Origin: Arcobacter suis CECT 7833 | GTDB taxonomy: Bacteria; Campylobacterota; Campylobacteria; Campylobacterales; Arcobacteraceae | Reading direction: 5' to 3' | DNA: 64,000 nt | Assembly (NCBI RefSeq): GCF_003544815.1 | Contig: NZ_CP032100.1 | Coordinates: 2,356,001-2,420,000, forward strand | In this document: positions 49,244 to 59,133 of the stretch, piece after piece | Numbering within the stretch: the stretch's first letter is position 1 | Layout: every line of letters begins with the position of its first letter | Position numbers and translations under genes: made by a program | The notes under the pieces: generated by a model | The model's database searches: none | What the model was told of the DNA's origin: nothing | What the model saw: the letters and a program-made list of their open reading frames with translations, nothing else

Positions 49244-49319
49244 TGGAGGAGGTAGTCGGACTCGAACCAACGCATGTCGGATTTGCAATCCGAGGCATTA
49301 CCAGCTTTGCTATACCTCC
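49244..49319 (-). tRNA. tRNA-Cys (GCA)
   Basis: Cloverleaf on the minus strand: acceptor GGAGGTA pairs with TACCTCC, the anticodon loop is TTGCAAA with anticodon GCA, the T-loop is GGTTCGAGTCC, the discriminator is U (usual for Cys), and CCA is encoded. Last of three tRNA genes in line. Confidence 0.95.
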
Positions 49320-49390
49320 AACAAAAATGTATAGTCTTTAGATAAATCATTTAAAACTGAAAAAGATTAGATGATTATTTTTAGTTATAG

Positions 49391-49479
49391 TGGCAGAGAG
49401 CAAGGGATTCGAACCCTCGGAGGCTTTCACCTCGCCGGTTTTCAAAACCGGTACAATCGACCAACTCTGTCAACTCTCT
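49391..49479 (-). tRNA. tRNA-Ser (UGA)
   Basis: An 89-base tRNA on the minus strand with a long variable arm, as expected of serine tRNAs. The anticodon stem CCGGT/ACCGG holds loop TTTGAAA (anticodon TGA). The discriminator is G and CCA is encoded. The acceptor AGAGAGT pairs with GCTCTCT, including one G-T pair. Confidence 0.95.
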
Positions 49480-49491
49480 ACACATATATTA

Positions 49492-49578
49492 TGGTGCGAA
49501 TGGTGAGAATCGAACTCACACTCCGAAACCGGAACGGGATTTTAAGTCCCGCGCGTCTACCTATTCCGCCACACTCGC
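49492..49578 (-). tRNA. tRNA-Leu (UAA)
   Basis: An 87-base class II tRNA on the minus strand. The acceptor GCGAGTG pairs with CATTCGC, the anticodon loop is CTTAAAA (anticodon TAA), there is a long variable arm, and discriminator A is followed by encoded CCA. First of the three tRNAs in transcription order (Leu-Ser-Cys). UAA is the main leucine decoder in such an AT-rich genome. Confidence 0.95.
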
Positions 49579-49769
49579 ACATTTGGTAAGTCAATTTCAA
49601 GTATCTTATACTCAAATTGGACTGGAATTATAATAGGTTTTTTTTTATTTGTCAAGATATTTTCTAAAGAATTCTAAAATTTTAAAATAATCTTCTATTT
49701 TAATTAAAATTGAACAGCAATAAATGTATAATCTAGACATATAATTTATGCATATTTAAAGGATTAAAA

Positions 49770-51458
49770 TTGAGAAGTGATGAAGTAAAAAAAGGATTTG
49801 ATAGAACTCCACACAGGTCATTATTAAGAGCAACAGGACTTAAAGATGAAGATTTTGATAAACCATTTATTGGTGTTGCAAACTCTTTTATTGAGTTAAT
49901 TCCTGGACACTTTTTTTTAGATAAAGTATCAGCAATCATAAAAGAAGAAATTAGAGCAAATGGTTGTGTTCCATTTGAATTTAATACTATTGGTGTTGAT
50001 GATGGAATTGCGATGGGACATGATGGGATGTTATTTTCACTTCCATCAAGAGAATTAATTGCAAATTCTATTGAAACAGTAATGAATGCACATAAACTAG
50101 ATGCAATGATTGCTATTCCAAACTGTGATAAAATTGTTCCAGGTATGATTATGGGAGCTTTAAGGGTTAATGTTCCAACTATTTTTGTAAGTGGTGGACC
50201 AATGGAAAAAGGTTACACAAAAGATGGAACTCCAATTGACTTAGCAACTGCATTTGAAGCTGTTGGAAAACATGAAGCTGGACAAATGAGTGATGAAGAG
50301 TTAAAAGATATTGAATGTAATGCATGTCCAAGTGGTGGTTCATGTTCTGGAATGTTTACTGCAAACTCTATGAATACACTTATGGAAGCTATGGGAATTG
50401 CACTTCCTGGAAATGGAACTATTTTAGCACTAACGCCTGAAAGAGAAGTTTTATATAGACAAGCAGCTAGAAGAATTTGTGAAATTGCACTTGATGCGCA
50501 AGCAAGAGAAAAATATAAATTAACAAATATTTTAAATGAAAATGCTGTTAGAAATGCTTTTGCTGTTGATATGGCAATGGGTGGAAGTTCAAATACTGTT
50601 TTACATATGTTAGCAATTGCAAAAGAAGCGCATGTTAATTTTAATCTTGAAGATATTAATAAAATTTCTAAAAGAGTTTCGCATATTGCAAAAATTTCTC
50701 CATCTTTATCAACTGTTCACATGGAAGATATTAATAAAGCGGGTGGTGTAAATGCAGTTATGAAAGAGATGACAAAAAGAGGTGATGATATTTTAGCTGA
50801 TAACCTTACAATCTCTGGGGAAAGTGTATTAGAAAAAATCAAAGATTCTTACATCAAAGATACAAATATTATTCACACTATTGATAATCCATATTCACAA
50901 GTTGGTGGATTAGCGATTCTTTATGGAAATTTAGCAGAGCAAGGTGCTGTTATTAAAACTGCTGGAATTACAGGTTCAAGAGTATTTACAGGAACTGCTG
51001 TTTGTTTTGATGGACAACCTGAAGCTGTTAAAGGAATCATTAGTGGAAAAGTAAAAGCTGGTGATGTTGTAGTAATCAGATACGAAGGTCCAAAAGGTGG
51101 TCCTGGTATGCAAGAGATGTTAGCACCAACTTCATTAATCATGGGAATGGGACTTGGAGATAAAGTTGCACTTATTACTGATGGAAGATTCTCAGGAGCT
51201 ACAAGAGGAGCATCTATTGGTCACGTAAGTCCTGAAGCTGCTGAGGGTGGAATGATTGGATTATTAAGAGATGGTGATGAAATTCATATTGATGTTGACC
51301 AATATATTTTATCTGTAAATCTTACATTTGAAGAGATTGCACAAAGAAGAGACGAATTTGTTCCTCTAAAAAAACCTCTTAACTCTTCTTGGTTAGGACA
51401 ATATAGAGCTTTAGTTACAAACGCAAGTAGCGGCGCTGTTTTAAAAACTGATTTATAA
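49770..51458 (+). CDS. ilvD: Dihydroxy-acid dehydratase
   Basis: Iron-sulfur enzyme of valine, leucine and isoleucine synthesis. The 562-aa protein has the cluster cysteines in [10 protein letters not shown] and [18 protein letters not shown], and the late [10 protein letters not shown] motif. The start is TTG at 49770 with AAAGGA six bases upstream. It is followed by a perfect 13-bp stem. The 190-base gap between the tRNA genes and ilvD shows no clear leader peptide. Confidence 0.97.
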   Translation: MRSDEVKKGFDRTPHRSLLRATGLKDEDFDKPFIGVANSFIELIPGHFFLDKVSAIIKEEIRANGCVPFEFNTIGVDDGIAMGHDGMLFSLPSRELIANSIETVMNAHKLDAMIAIPNCDKIVPGMIMGALRVNVPTIFVSGGPMEKGYTKDGTPIDLATAFEAVGKHEAGQMSDEELKDIECNACPSGGSCSGMFTANSMNTLMEAMGIALPGNGTILALTPEREVLYRQAARRICEIALDAQAREKYKLTNILNENAVRNAFAVDMAMGGSSNTVLHMLAIAKEAHVNFNLEDINKISKRVSHIAKISPSLSTVHMEDINKAGGVNAVMKEMTKRGDDILADNLTISGESVLEKIKDSYIKDTNIIHTIDNPYSQVGGLAILYGNLAEQGAVIKTAGITGSRVFTGTAVCFDGQPEAVKGIISGKVKAGDVVVIRYEGPKGGPGMQEMLAPTSLIMGMGLGDKVALITDGRFSGATRGASIGHVSPEAAEGGMIGLLRDGDEIHIDVDQYILSVNLTFEEIAQRRDEFVPLKKPLNSSWLGQYRALVTNASSGAVLKTDL

Positions 51459-51463
51459 TAACT

Positions 51464-51490
51464 CTAACTAAGGTTTTAAACCTTAGTTAG
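51464..51490. terminator. Hairpin after ilvD
   Basis: CTAACTAAGGTTT pairs perfectly with AAACCTTAGTTAG around one base (a four-base loop in practice), six bases after the ilvD stop. The T-run is short. Confidence 0.65.
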
Positions 51491-51581
51491 TATTAACCAA
51501 ACATTAACTTTTGATTGGAAAATAGTTTACGCTTATACTTTACAATGTCATATATAAAATTAAAAAAAGAGGATATACAAA

Positions 51582-53012
51582 GTGAAGAAAAAACTTCTAC
51601 TTATTTCTACATTAATTGCTACTCAATTGTTTTCAAAAACAATTGATTTTGAAGTAGTGGATTCAAATCCTACTAGAGTTTCTCCTAATTCAACTAACGA
51701 AATTTTATCTTTTAATAGTAGTATCAAAGATTCTGTTCATTCTATTGTAAATATTTCTGCTAAAAGACATGTAAATGAAGGAATTGAAAATCTTCCTTTA
51801 CAAATGTTTAATGATCCTTTCTTCAAAAGATTTTTTGGAGATCAATTTGGAAATCAATTTAAACAAAATAGAATTCAAAGATCACTTGGTTCTGGTGTTA
51901 TTATTTCAAAAGATGGATATATTGTTACAAATAATCATGTTATTGAAAATGCCGAAGAAATAACAGTAACAATAGGTGATGAAACAACAGAATACAATGC
52001 GAAACTTGTTGGGAAAGATGCTGATAGTGATATCGCTGTTATTAAAATTGAAGCTAATATTGCTTTAAAACCTATAAAACTAGCTGATTCTAACTCATTA
52101 TTGGTTGGAGATGTTATATTTGCTATTGGAAATCCTTTTGGTATTGGAAGTACAGTAACTCAAGGAATTATCTCAGCACTTAATAAAAACAAAGTTGGAA
52201 TTAATAGATACGAAAACTATATTCAAACTGATGCTTCTATAAACCCTGGAAATTCAGGTGGTGCGTTAGTTGATTCAAGAGGTGCGTTAATTGGTATAAA
52301 TACTGCAATTATTTCAAAGGGTGGTGGAAATAATGGTATTGGATTTGCAATTCCAGTTGCAATGGTAAAAGATGTTGTTGAAAAATTAGTTGCTGATGGA
52401 AAAGTAACAAGAGGTTATTTAGGTGTAGCAATTGCCGATTTAGATAATGAATCTTCAAAAGTTTATAAAAGAAAAGAAGGTACTTTAGTTTTAGATATTT
52501 CAGCTGACACACCAGCAGCAAAAGGTGGTCTAAAAAGAGGTGACTTAATTTATGCAATAAATGGTAAAGTTTTAAAAGATAAAGCTTCTTTACAAAACAC
52601 TATTGCAGCATTTAAACCTGATGAAAAAATAAAGATTCAAGTTGAAAGAGATGGAAAAGATATTGAATTAAATATTGTTTTAGGAGATAGAACTACTTTA
52701 TTAGATACTACACCTACTCAAGTAAATAACACTATTTTTCTTGGTGGATTAAAATTAAGTGTAATTGATAGTGAAACACAAAAGCAATTTAGATTATCTT
52801 CAGATGTTACAGGAATATTAATTTCAGATGTTGAACTAAAATCAAAGGCTGAAAAAGCTGGTTTCCAAGCTGGAGATATTATAGTTCAAATAGAAGATAC
52901 AGAAATAAAGAACTTTGCAAATGTTGAAGCTGTATTAAAAAAATATGCAAATAAATATAAAAGAGTGTATGTAAATAGATATGGTCAAACTATTTTATTT
53001 ATCATTCAATAA
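51582..53012 (+). CDS. htrA: Periplasmic serine protease/chaperone HtrA (DegP type)
   Basis: Quality-control protease. The 476-aa protein has a signal peptide (~1-19), a trypsin-like domain with catalytic H119 (TNNHV), D150 (DSDIAV) and S225 (GNSGGAL), and two PDZ domains (~265-360 and ~375-470). It uses a GTG start at 51582. In Campylobacter HtrA is secreted and cuts E-cadherin; whether that holds here is unknown. It is followed at 25 bases or less by a two-component pair, as in Campylobacter jejuni. Confidence 0.95.
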   Translation: MKKKLLLISTLIATQLFSKTIDFEVVDSNPTRVSPNSTNEILSFNSSIKDSVHSIVNISAKRHVNEGIENLPLQMFNDPFFKRFFGDQFGNQFKQNRIQRSLGSGVIISKDGYIVTNNHVIENAEEITVTIGDETTEYNAKLVGKDADSDIAVIKIEANIALKPIKLADSNSLLVGDVIFAIGNPFGIGSTVTQGIISALNKNKVGINRYENYIQTDASINPGNSGGALVDSRGALIGINTAIISKGGGNNGIGFAIPVAMVKDVVEKLVADGKVTRGYLGVAIADLDNESSKVYKRKEGTLVLDISADTPAAKGGLKRGDLIYAINGKVLKDKASLQNTIAAFKPDEKIKIQVERDGKDIELNIVLGDRTTLLDTTPTQVNNTIFLGGLKLSVIDSETQKQFRLSSDVTGILISDVELKSKAEKAGFQAGDIIVQIEDTEIKNFANVEAVLKKYANKYKRVYVNRYGQTILFIIQ

Positions 53013-53025
53013 AGGATAACCCATT

Positions 53026-53700
53026 ATTAAAGTACTTATGATAGAAGATGATTTAGAATTAGCTCAAATCATCACAGATTATTTAAAATCATTTGACATT
53101 GAAGTAGTAAATACTGATAGCCCATATAATGGGTTATCAATGCTTGATGTTCATAAAGATTATAAACTTATTATTTTGGATTTAACACTTCCTGAAATAG
53201 ATGGTTTAGAATTAATTCCGAAAATTAGAGAAAAATCTAATATTCCTATTATTATTAGTTCTGCACGTGATGATATTTTGGACAAAGTTATGGGGCTAGA
53301 ACGAGGTGCAGATGATTATCTTCCAAAACCTTATAATCCAAGGGAACTTCAAGCTAGAATCAAAACTATTTTAAAAAGAGTTGATTCAAACAATGAACCC
53401 AAAAAACCTGAACAAAATTCACTTTTTGAAGTAAGGGATGATGATATGCAAATCTTATTTCAAGGGATTGCATTAACTCTGACACTTGCTGAATATGATA
53501 TTTTAAAACTTTTGATTCAAAGAAATCATGGAGTTGTTGCTAGAGAAGATTTTATTTATGCAAGTGATAATATTGAAGATGATTCATCTTTAAAAAATAT
53601 TGATGTTATTATTTCAAGAATTAGAACAAAACTAGCAAAAATAGATGAAAACAACACTCACATAAAATCAGTAAGAGGTATTGGATATCAGTTAATATGA
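53026..53700 (+). CDS. cprR: OmpR-family response regulator (CprR-like), probable ATT start
   Basis: DNA-binding regulator with receiver (phospho-acceptor aspartate in LIILDLTLP) and winged-helix output domain (ending IKSVRGIGYQLI). The first ATG is 53038, but receivers need KVLMIEDD as the first strand, and this is encoded just upstream: in-frame ATT codons at 53023 and 53026 lie 5 and 8 bases after AAAGGAT. I therefore place the start at ATT 53026 (224 aa); ATG 53038 would give 220 aa with a clipped first strand. The htrA-cprR-cprS order is that of the CprRS system linked to envelope stress and biofilm control in C. jejuni. Confidence 0.85.
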   Translation: MKVLMIEDDLELAQIITDYLKSFDIEVVNTDSPYNGLSMLDVHKDYKLIILDLTLPEIDGLELIPKIREKSNIPIIISSARDDILDKVMGLERGADDYLPKPYNPRELQARIKTILKRVDSNNEPKKPEQNSLFEVRDDDMQILFQGIALTLTLAEYDILKLLIQRNHGVVAREDFIYASDNIEDDSSLKNIDVIISRIRTKLAKIDENNTHIKSVRGIGYQLI

Positions 53701-54920
53701 TAAAAAATATCTCTATTTCTACTTTTGTAAATATAATATTTTCATTAGCTTTTATCTCGATTTTTATAACATTTGCAATGTTTATAAACTACGACCAACA
53801 AAAACATGAAATATCTTTACAAAATAGATATGAGTTAATTGCAGAAAATTTTTTAAGTTCATTTCAAAATCAACCAACAACAGATTCATTAATAGCTCTT
53901 TTTAGAAAATTCAAAGTAAAACCTATTGAAGAAAGAGAAAAAAAACTAGAAATTATAAAAAATGCCCAAGAATTAACAATAACTCAAAATTTTTTAGGAA
54001 CTTACAGAGTTTATAAATATGATGATAACTATTATATCTATGTTCAACAATATGGATATAACTTGATGTTAAAAGATTCTGATGGACATAATTATAGTAT
54101 TGCATTTATAATTGCTGGATTTATGGTTTCAATTTTAACTTTCCTTATTTTGTATGAAATTTTAAAAAGAAAATTAAAACCTCTTAAAATTTTAAATAAA
54201 CAACTAATTGAATTTTCAAATGGAAACAAAGATATAAAACTAAACTATACAAGTACCGATGAAGTTGGAACAATAGCAAAAAGTTTTAATGAAGCTATAA
54301 ATATCATAAATAATCAATCAAAATCAAAAGATTTATTTATGAGAAATATGATGCATGAACTTAAAACTCCAATTACAAAAGCAATGTTTATTGCTGAAAC
54401 TTTAGAAGATGAAAAGACCAGATTAAATCTTCAAAGAGCTTTTAAAAGAATGGATGATATTATAAAAGAGTTAGCAACTGTTGAAAAACTAACCTCTAAA
54501 AATAGTATGATTTATAAAGAAGAAAACAGTTTTTTAAATATTTATACTAGAACTTTAGAAATTATGATGATAAATCCAAATAATATCACAGCTAATATAG
54601 AAGATTTTGATTTCAAAGTTGATAACTCAATGATGCCTATTGCTTTAAAAAATTTAATAGATAATGCAATTAAATTTTCACCAAATAAAAAAGCAATAAT
54701 TGATGCGAACAAAGAAAAAATAGAAATTATCTCTTTAGGTGAACAACTAAATCACGAACTTTCATATTATACAGAAGCTTTTTCTCAAGAAGAAAAAAGA
54801 AGTGATGGTTTTGGATTGGGACTTTATATAGTTAAAACTATTGTAAATTTACATGGATATAAACTAGAATATAAATATGAAGGTGGAAGAAACTACTTCA
54901 TCATAAATATGATGAAATAG
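53697..54920 (+). CDS. cprS: Sensor histidine kinase (CprS-like)
   Basis: The 407-aa inner-membrane partner of the preceding regulator. Helices at ~10-30 and ~135-153 flank a periplasmic sensor of about 100 residues; then come a HAMP region, phosphorylated H220 in MMHELKTPITK, N-box LIDNAIKFSPN and a glycine box DGFGLGLYIVK. The start overlaps the regulator stop by 4 bases. The name rests on synteny with htrA. Confidence 0.88.
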   Translation: MIKNISISTFVNIIFSLAFISIFITFAMFINYDQQKHEISLQNRYELIAENFLSSFQNQPTTDSLIALFRKFKVKPIEEREKKLEIIKNAQELTITQNFLGTYRVYKYDDNYYIYVQQYGYNLMLKDSDGHNYSIAFIIAGFMVSILTFLILYEILKRKLKPLKILNKQLIEFSNGNKDIKLNYTSTDEVGTIAKSFNEAINIINNQSKSKDLFMRNMMHELKTPITKAMFIAETLEDEKTRLNLQRAFKRMDDIIKELATVEKLTSKNSMIYKEENSFLNIYTRTLEIMMINPNNITANIEDFDFKVDNSMMPIALKNLIDNAIKFSPNKKAIIDANKEKIEIISLGEQLNHELSYYTEAFSQEEKRSDGFGLGLYIVKTIVNLHGYKLEYKYEGGRNYFIINMMK

Positions 54921-54927
54921 TTTTTAC

Positions 54928-55347
54928 CTATCGAACATTTTTCATTACTTCAAACCAATTTGTATTGAAATGTTTTTTGATATATCTCTCTTTGTGAGGC
55001 ACTATACAGCCTGAACAATTTTGATGAATATAATCCTCACCAATATATTGACTTCCATCTTTAGACTTGATATTACAAACTGAAAATAGAGTTTTTCCAT
55101 CAGATGTTTTTTCAAATCCTTCATCTTTAAATCTAAAATTTGGACAGGCGCAAAAATAGCAGTTTAAATCTTCCATATTATGGCATTTTTTATTATCTTT
55201 ATAAAGTGGACAAAAATCTGGTTCGTTTTTTACCATATTTTCAAATCTAAAATACTCTATTACTTCATCAATTGATTTATCTGTTAATTTTTTCATTACA
55301 TTGGCATGAAGATTACCTTGCTTAATAAACCACTCTTCATAAGTCAT
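54928..55347 (-). CDS. Cysteine-rich small-domain protein next to cobD
   Basis: A 139-aa protein with about nine cysteines arranged as CPLYKDNKKC, CYFCACP, a later VCN and HQNCSGC, likely a metal-binding (zinc or Fe-S) domain of the cysteine-rich small-domain family that often accompanies cobalamin genes. Its ATG overlaps the cobD stop by 4 bases, so the two are cotranscribed. The role in cobalamin metabolism is an inference from context. Confidence 0.7.
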   Translation of the reverse strand: MTYEEWFIKQGNLHANVMKKLTDKSIDEVIEYFRFENMVKNEPDFCPLYKDNKKCHNMEDLNCYFCACPNFRFKDEGFEKTSDGKTLFSVCNIKSKDGSQYIGEDYIHQNCSGCIVPHKERYIKKHFNTNWFEVMKNVR

Positions 55348-56234
55348 ACTAAAACTCCTAAAATTAATACAATTATTATAAATATATCAAGTCTTGTTTT
55401 AAATTCTAAAGCCTTTAAAACATCACTATTTTCAATATTTTCTTTTCCATCTCCAAAAAAAGGTTTATTTTTTATTTTTCCAAAATATGAAGTAGGACCG
55501 CCAAGTTTAACATTTAAAGCCAATGCAAAAGCTGATATGGGAAGTCCTGCATTAAAACTTTCGTGTTTTTTTCCATGTTTGTAAAACTCTAAAAAAACCT
55601 TTTTAGAAAAAAATAAAAAAGCTATTATCAAAGCAGTTATTCGAGCTGGTATATAGTTTGCCACATCATCAAGTCTAGCACTAAACTTCCCAAACTTTTC
55701 GTATTTAGCATTTCTATATCCAACCATAGAATCAAGGGTATTTATGGCTTTATAAACAAAAGCTCCAACAAGTCCAAAACATAAAAGATAAAAAAGTGGT
55801 GCAATAACTCCATCACTTAAATTTTCAGCGTAAGTTTCAATGGCTGCTTTATTTACATCGCTATTAGTAAGAGTTGAAGTATCACGACTAACTAGCATAG
55901 AAATTTTATATCTTTTAGTCTCTATTTCATCACTTGAAACCACATCTTTTACAGTATCAAAAAGCATTTTTGATGAAAGTGTAAAAGAGGCTATTAAGCC
56001 TTGAATAAAAATATTATTTATAAAAGAGATTAAATATACAATACAAAAAACTATAAAAACCAAAGAAAGAGTTAAAAGGAATCCTCTAAATATAGAATCC
56101 TTATAAAACTTTCTTTCAAACCAAGAGATATAATCTCCCATAAAAATTATTGGATGTTTCAAAAACTTCAATTTTTGAAATTCTGAAAAAACCATATCTA
56201 TAATATATGCTATCAAAGCTACTTCATAAAACAT
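55344..56234 (-). CDS. cobD: Adenosylcobinamide-phosphate synthase
   Basis: Membrane enzyme (CobD/CbiB) that attaches aminopropanol (phosphate) to adenosylcobyric acid. The 296-aa polytopic protein has the family motifs HPIIFMGDYISWFE, LVSRDTSTLTNSDV, the core ETYAENLSDGVIAPLFYLLCFG and NTLDSMVGYRN. It shares this stretch with cobQ, which makes its substrate. It is divergent from the epimerase-like gene. Confidence 0.95.
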   Translation of the reverse strand: MFYEVALIAYIIDMVFSEFQKLKFLKHPIIFMGDYISWFERKFYKDSIFRGFLLTLSLVFIVFCIVYLISFINNIFIQGLIASFTLSSKMLFDTVKDVVSSDEIETKRYKISMLVSRDTSTLTNSDVNKAAIETYAENLSDGVIAPLFYLLCFGLVGAFVYKAINTLDSMVGYRNAKYEKFGKFSARLDDVANYIPARITALIIAFLFFSKKVFLEFYKHGKKHESFNAGLPISAFALALNVKLGGPTSYFGKIKNKPFFGDGKENIENSDVLKALEFKTRLDIFIIIVLILGVLV

Positions 56235-56326
56235 CGAATGAACAATTTCCCTATTTTTAAATTTTTTTTTAGTGATATAATGAACTTATCGAAATAGTAT
56301 CATTACTTTATTAAAAGGAGTCAAAA

Positions 56327-57745
56327 ATGAAAGTACTACTAACAGGCTCAACTGGATATATTGGAAGAAGATTAAAACAGGAACTATTAAATGATGAAAA
56401 TATAGAGTTAAAACTTTTAGTTAGAAATAAAAAAAGTATTTCATCTTTGAATGAAAATGCTCAAGTTATAGAAGGAGATACTTTTAATAAAGAATCTTTA
56501 AAAGAAGCTCTAAAAGATGTGGAAGTTGCTTATTATTTGATTCACTCTTTAAGTAATGAAAATTACAAAGACCTAGACAAAATCTCAGCTCAAAATTTTG
56601 TGGATATAGCAAATGAGTGTGGAGTTAAAAGAATCATTTATCTTGGTGGTTTGGGAGTTAAAAATGAAAATACAAGTGAACATTTACTTAGTCGAATAGA
56701 AACGGGAGAAATTTTAAGCTCAAATAAAAATGTTCAAACTATTTGGCTTCGAGCTGGTGTAATCATAGGTTCAGGAAGTACAAGTTTTGAGATTATTAGA
56801 AATCTAACAGAAAAACTTCCTATTATGACTACTCCAAAATGGGTAAATACAAAAGCCCAACCAATAGCTGTAAGTGATGTTTTATCATATTTATACATCT
56901 CTTTGTATTTGGATGTAAAAGAAAACTTGATTGTTGATATTGGAAGTGAACAATTAAGTTATAAAAATATGATGTTAAAAACTGCAAAAGTTTTAGGACT
57001 TAAAAGAATTTTAATTACTTTGCCTTTTATGAGTATAAATCTCTCTTCTTATTGGCTAAATCTTTTTACACCCGTTCCTTATGCCGTTGCAAAAGCTTTG
57101 GTTGAGGGAGTTAAATCAGAAGTAATAATTCAAAATGACCACGCAAAAAAATATTTCCCAAATATTATTCCTATCTCTTATGAAGAGGCTGTTTCAAACG
57201 CCATAAAAGAGATAGAAGCAAATCAAGTTATCAGCAGATGGAATGACAAAGGTGATGGAGTTTGGGAGAAAAACGCTCAAAATGAAATCTCAAAAGCAGT
57301 TTTTATAGATAGAAAAGAACTTGATATTTCAAATATAGAAGCTTCAAAAGTTTATCAATCATTTATAGGAATTGGCGGAGAAAATGGCTGGTTTGACTTT
57401 GATTTTTTATGGGAATTAAGAGGAATTATTGATAAATTAATTGGTGGAGTTGGACTCAAAAGAGGAAGAAGAAGCCAATGTGATTTAAGAATTAGCGATT
57501 GTTTGGATTTTTGGAAAGTTGTGGATTTACAAAAAGATGAAAGATTATTACTTTATGCCCAAATGAAACTTCCTGGAGTTGCTTGGCTTGAGTTCAAAAT
57601 CAAAGATAACAAACTAATCCAATCAGCCTACTTTTATCCAAAAGGAGTTTTGGGAAGATTGTATTGGTATGCGTTGATTCCTTTACACTATTTTGTGTTT
57701 AATAATATGATAAAAAGTATAATCAAAAAGGCTAAAAACCTTTAG
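56327..57745 (+). CDS. NAD(P)-binding SDR/epimerase-like protein with DUF2867 domain
   Basis: A 472-aa two-domain protein. The N-terminus is an extended-SDR Rossmann fold (LLTGSTGYIGRRL at ~4-16, with a YYLIHSLS segment near 75); residues ~320-470 match the DUF2867 layout (GVGLKRGRR, PGVAWLEFKI, YPKGVLGRLYWYAL). AAAAGGAG precedes the ATG. It runs into cobQ with a 4-base convergent overlap of stop codons. Substrate unknown. Confidence 0.85.
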   Translation: MKVLLTGSTGYIGRRLKQELLNDENIELKLLVRNKKSISSLNENAQVIEGDTFNKESLKEALKDVEVAYYLIHSLSNENYKDLDKISAQNFVDIANECGVKRIIYLGGLGVKNENTSEHLLSRIETGEILSSNKNVQTIWLRAGVIIGSGSTSFEIIRNLTEKLPIMTTPKWVNTKAQPIAVSDVLSYLYISLYLDVKENLIVDIGSEQLSYKNMMLKTAKVLGLKRILITLPFMSINLSSYWLNLFTPVPYAVAKALVEGVKSEVIIQNDHAKKYFPNIIPISYEEAVSNAIKEIEANQVISRWNDKGDGVWEKNAQNEISKAVFIDRKELDISNIEASKVYQSFIGIGGENGWFDFDFLWELRGIIDKLIGGVGLKRGRRSQCDLRISDCLDFWKVVDLQKDERLLLYAQMKLPGVAWLEFKIKDNKLIQSAYFYPKGVLGRLYWYALIPLHYFVFNNMIKSIIKKAKNL

Positions 57746-59133
57746 TTTATACTTTTTATTAGATATTCTATATCTAGTTTTGATTTTAAAGTAGAGATAA
57801 AATTATCCACTGTTTTTTTCTTATACTCTTGAAAATCAAAACCAATATAATCACTTTTTATTGATTTAAAATATTTTGTTCTAAATTCATTGTTATCAAA
57901 AATTTGATGTACAAAAGTACCTTTGAAATTTTGTTTTTCAAAAGATAGAGGATAATTTTTACACATACCATGATGTATTTCAAAACCATCAATTTTTTCA
58001 CCAAATAAGTCATAAGATTTTTTCTCTAGGATTTTTTCTTTTTCAAAAGTGATAATATCAGGAATAAAAGCAAAACCCTCTTCTTTTGAAACTTCTTCAT
58101 TTTCTAAAGCATAAATATCTTCAAGATTTTCAAACATCATTTCGTAACCACCACAAATGGCACAAATATCTTTTTTGTAGTTTTTAATTTGCTCAAAAAG
58201 TCCAGTCTCTTTTAACCACTTTAAATCTTTGATTACAAGTTTACTTCCTGGCAAAATCACTAAATCAAACTTTTCAAGTGAAATATTTGAACTCACAAAC
58301 TCCACAAAAACCTCATCATCGGCAATCAAAGGCTCAAAATCGTTGTAATTACTCATATATGGATATGCAATAACTGCAATATCTAGTTTTTTATTTCGTG
58401 GTTGTTGAACAAAGTTTTTCAAACTTGCACTATCTTCAAATCCAAGATTAAAAGGTAAATATGGTAAAACTCCCAAAACTGGAATTTTAAAATCCTCTTC
58501 TATGATTCTAATTCCCTCATCAAAAAGAGTTAAATCACCTCTAAATTTATTTACTATTACACCTATTACATTTTTTCGTAAATGCTCTGGCAAGAGATTG
58601 TAAACTCCCCAAATAGAAGCAAAAACTCCACCTTTTTCTATGTCTGCTACTAAAATGATTTTTGTGTTGTATTGGGTAGCTATAAAAATATTTGATAAAT
58701 CTTTATCCATAAGATTTAACTCTACGGGACTTCCTGCACCCTCGCAAACTACACAATCATACTTTGCATCCAAATAATCAAAACATCGCTTTACAGCTGG
58801 TTTAAGTAGGTCTAAATCCCTATAATATTCCCTAACATCTTTGTTAGTTACAACTTTCCCCTCAACTATAAGTGAAGCTGAACTTCCACGACCAGATTTT
58901 AATAAAACTGGATTTAGATGATAAGAAGTTTCCACACCCAACACCTCAGCTTGAAAATACTGAGCAATAGCAATCTCACTTCCATCATCACAAACATGAG
59001 AATTATTTGATACATTTTGAGCTTTAAAAGGAGCAACAGAAATACCCAAGTCTTGAAGTATTTTTGCTATTACAAAAGTTATGGTTGATTTTCCAGCGTC
59101 ACTTGAAGTTCCGAAGATTGAGATGTTATTCAT
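57742..59133 (-). CDS. cobQ: Cobyric acid synthase
   Basis: Amidates four carboxyl groups of adenosylcobyrinic diamide. The 463-aa protein has an N-terminal P-loop-like amidotransferase domain (FGTSSDAGKSTI, KAQNVSNNSHV, VCEGAGSPVELNL) and a C-terminal glutaminase-type domain with the nucleophile cysteine in CAICGGYEMM and histidine in FEIHHGM. It lies downstream of and overlaps by 8 bases the KAP-type NTPase gene, an unusual partner. Confidence 0.95.
   Translation of the reverse strand: MNNISIFGTSSDAGKSTITFVIAKILQDLGISVAPFKAQNVSNNSHVCDDGSEIAIAQYFQAEVLGVETSYHLNPVLLKSGRGSSASLIVEGKVVTNKDVREYYRDLDLLKPAVKRCFDYLDAKYDCVVCEGAGSPVELNLMDKDLSNIFIATQYNTKIILVADIEKGGVFASIWGVYNLLPEHLRKNVIGVIVNKFRGDLTLFDEGIRIIEEDFKIPVLGVLPYLPFNLGFEDSASLKNFVQQPRNKKLDIAVIAYPYMSNYNDFEPLIADDEVFVEFVSSNISLEKFDLVILPGSKLVIKDLKWLKETGLFEQIKNYKKDICAICGGYEMMFENLEDIYALENEEVSKEEGFAFIPDIITFEKEKILEKKSYDLFGEKIDGFEIHHGMCKNYPLSFEKQNFKGTFVHQIFDNNEFRTKYFKSIKSDYIGFDFQEYKKKTVDNFISTLKSKLDIEYLIKSIN

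Noticed and set aside
52309-52557. 82-aa leucine/histidine-rich minus-strand frame inside htrA
   Set aside because: Antisense of the protease-PDZ region; low-complexity product typical of reverse-strand AT-rich DNA.
56235-56326. Cobalamin riboswitch upstream of cobD
   Set aside because: The spacer is only about 92 bases and shows no B12-box-like conserved sequence; no riboswitch can be supported near cobD or cobQ.
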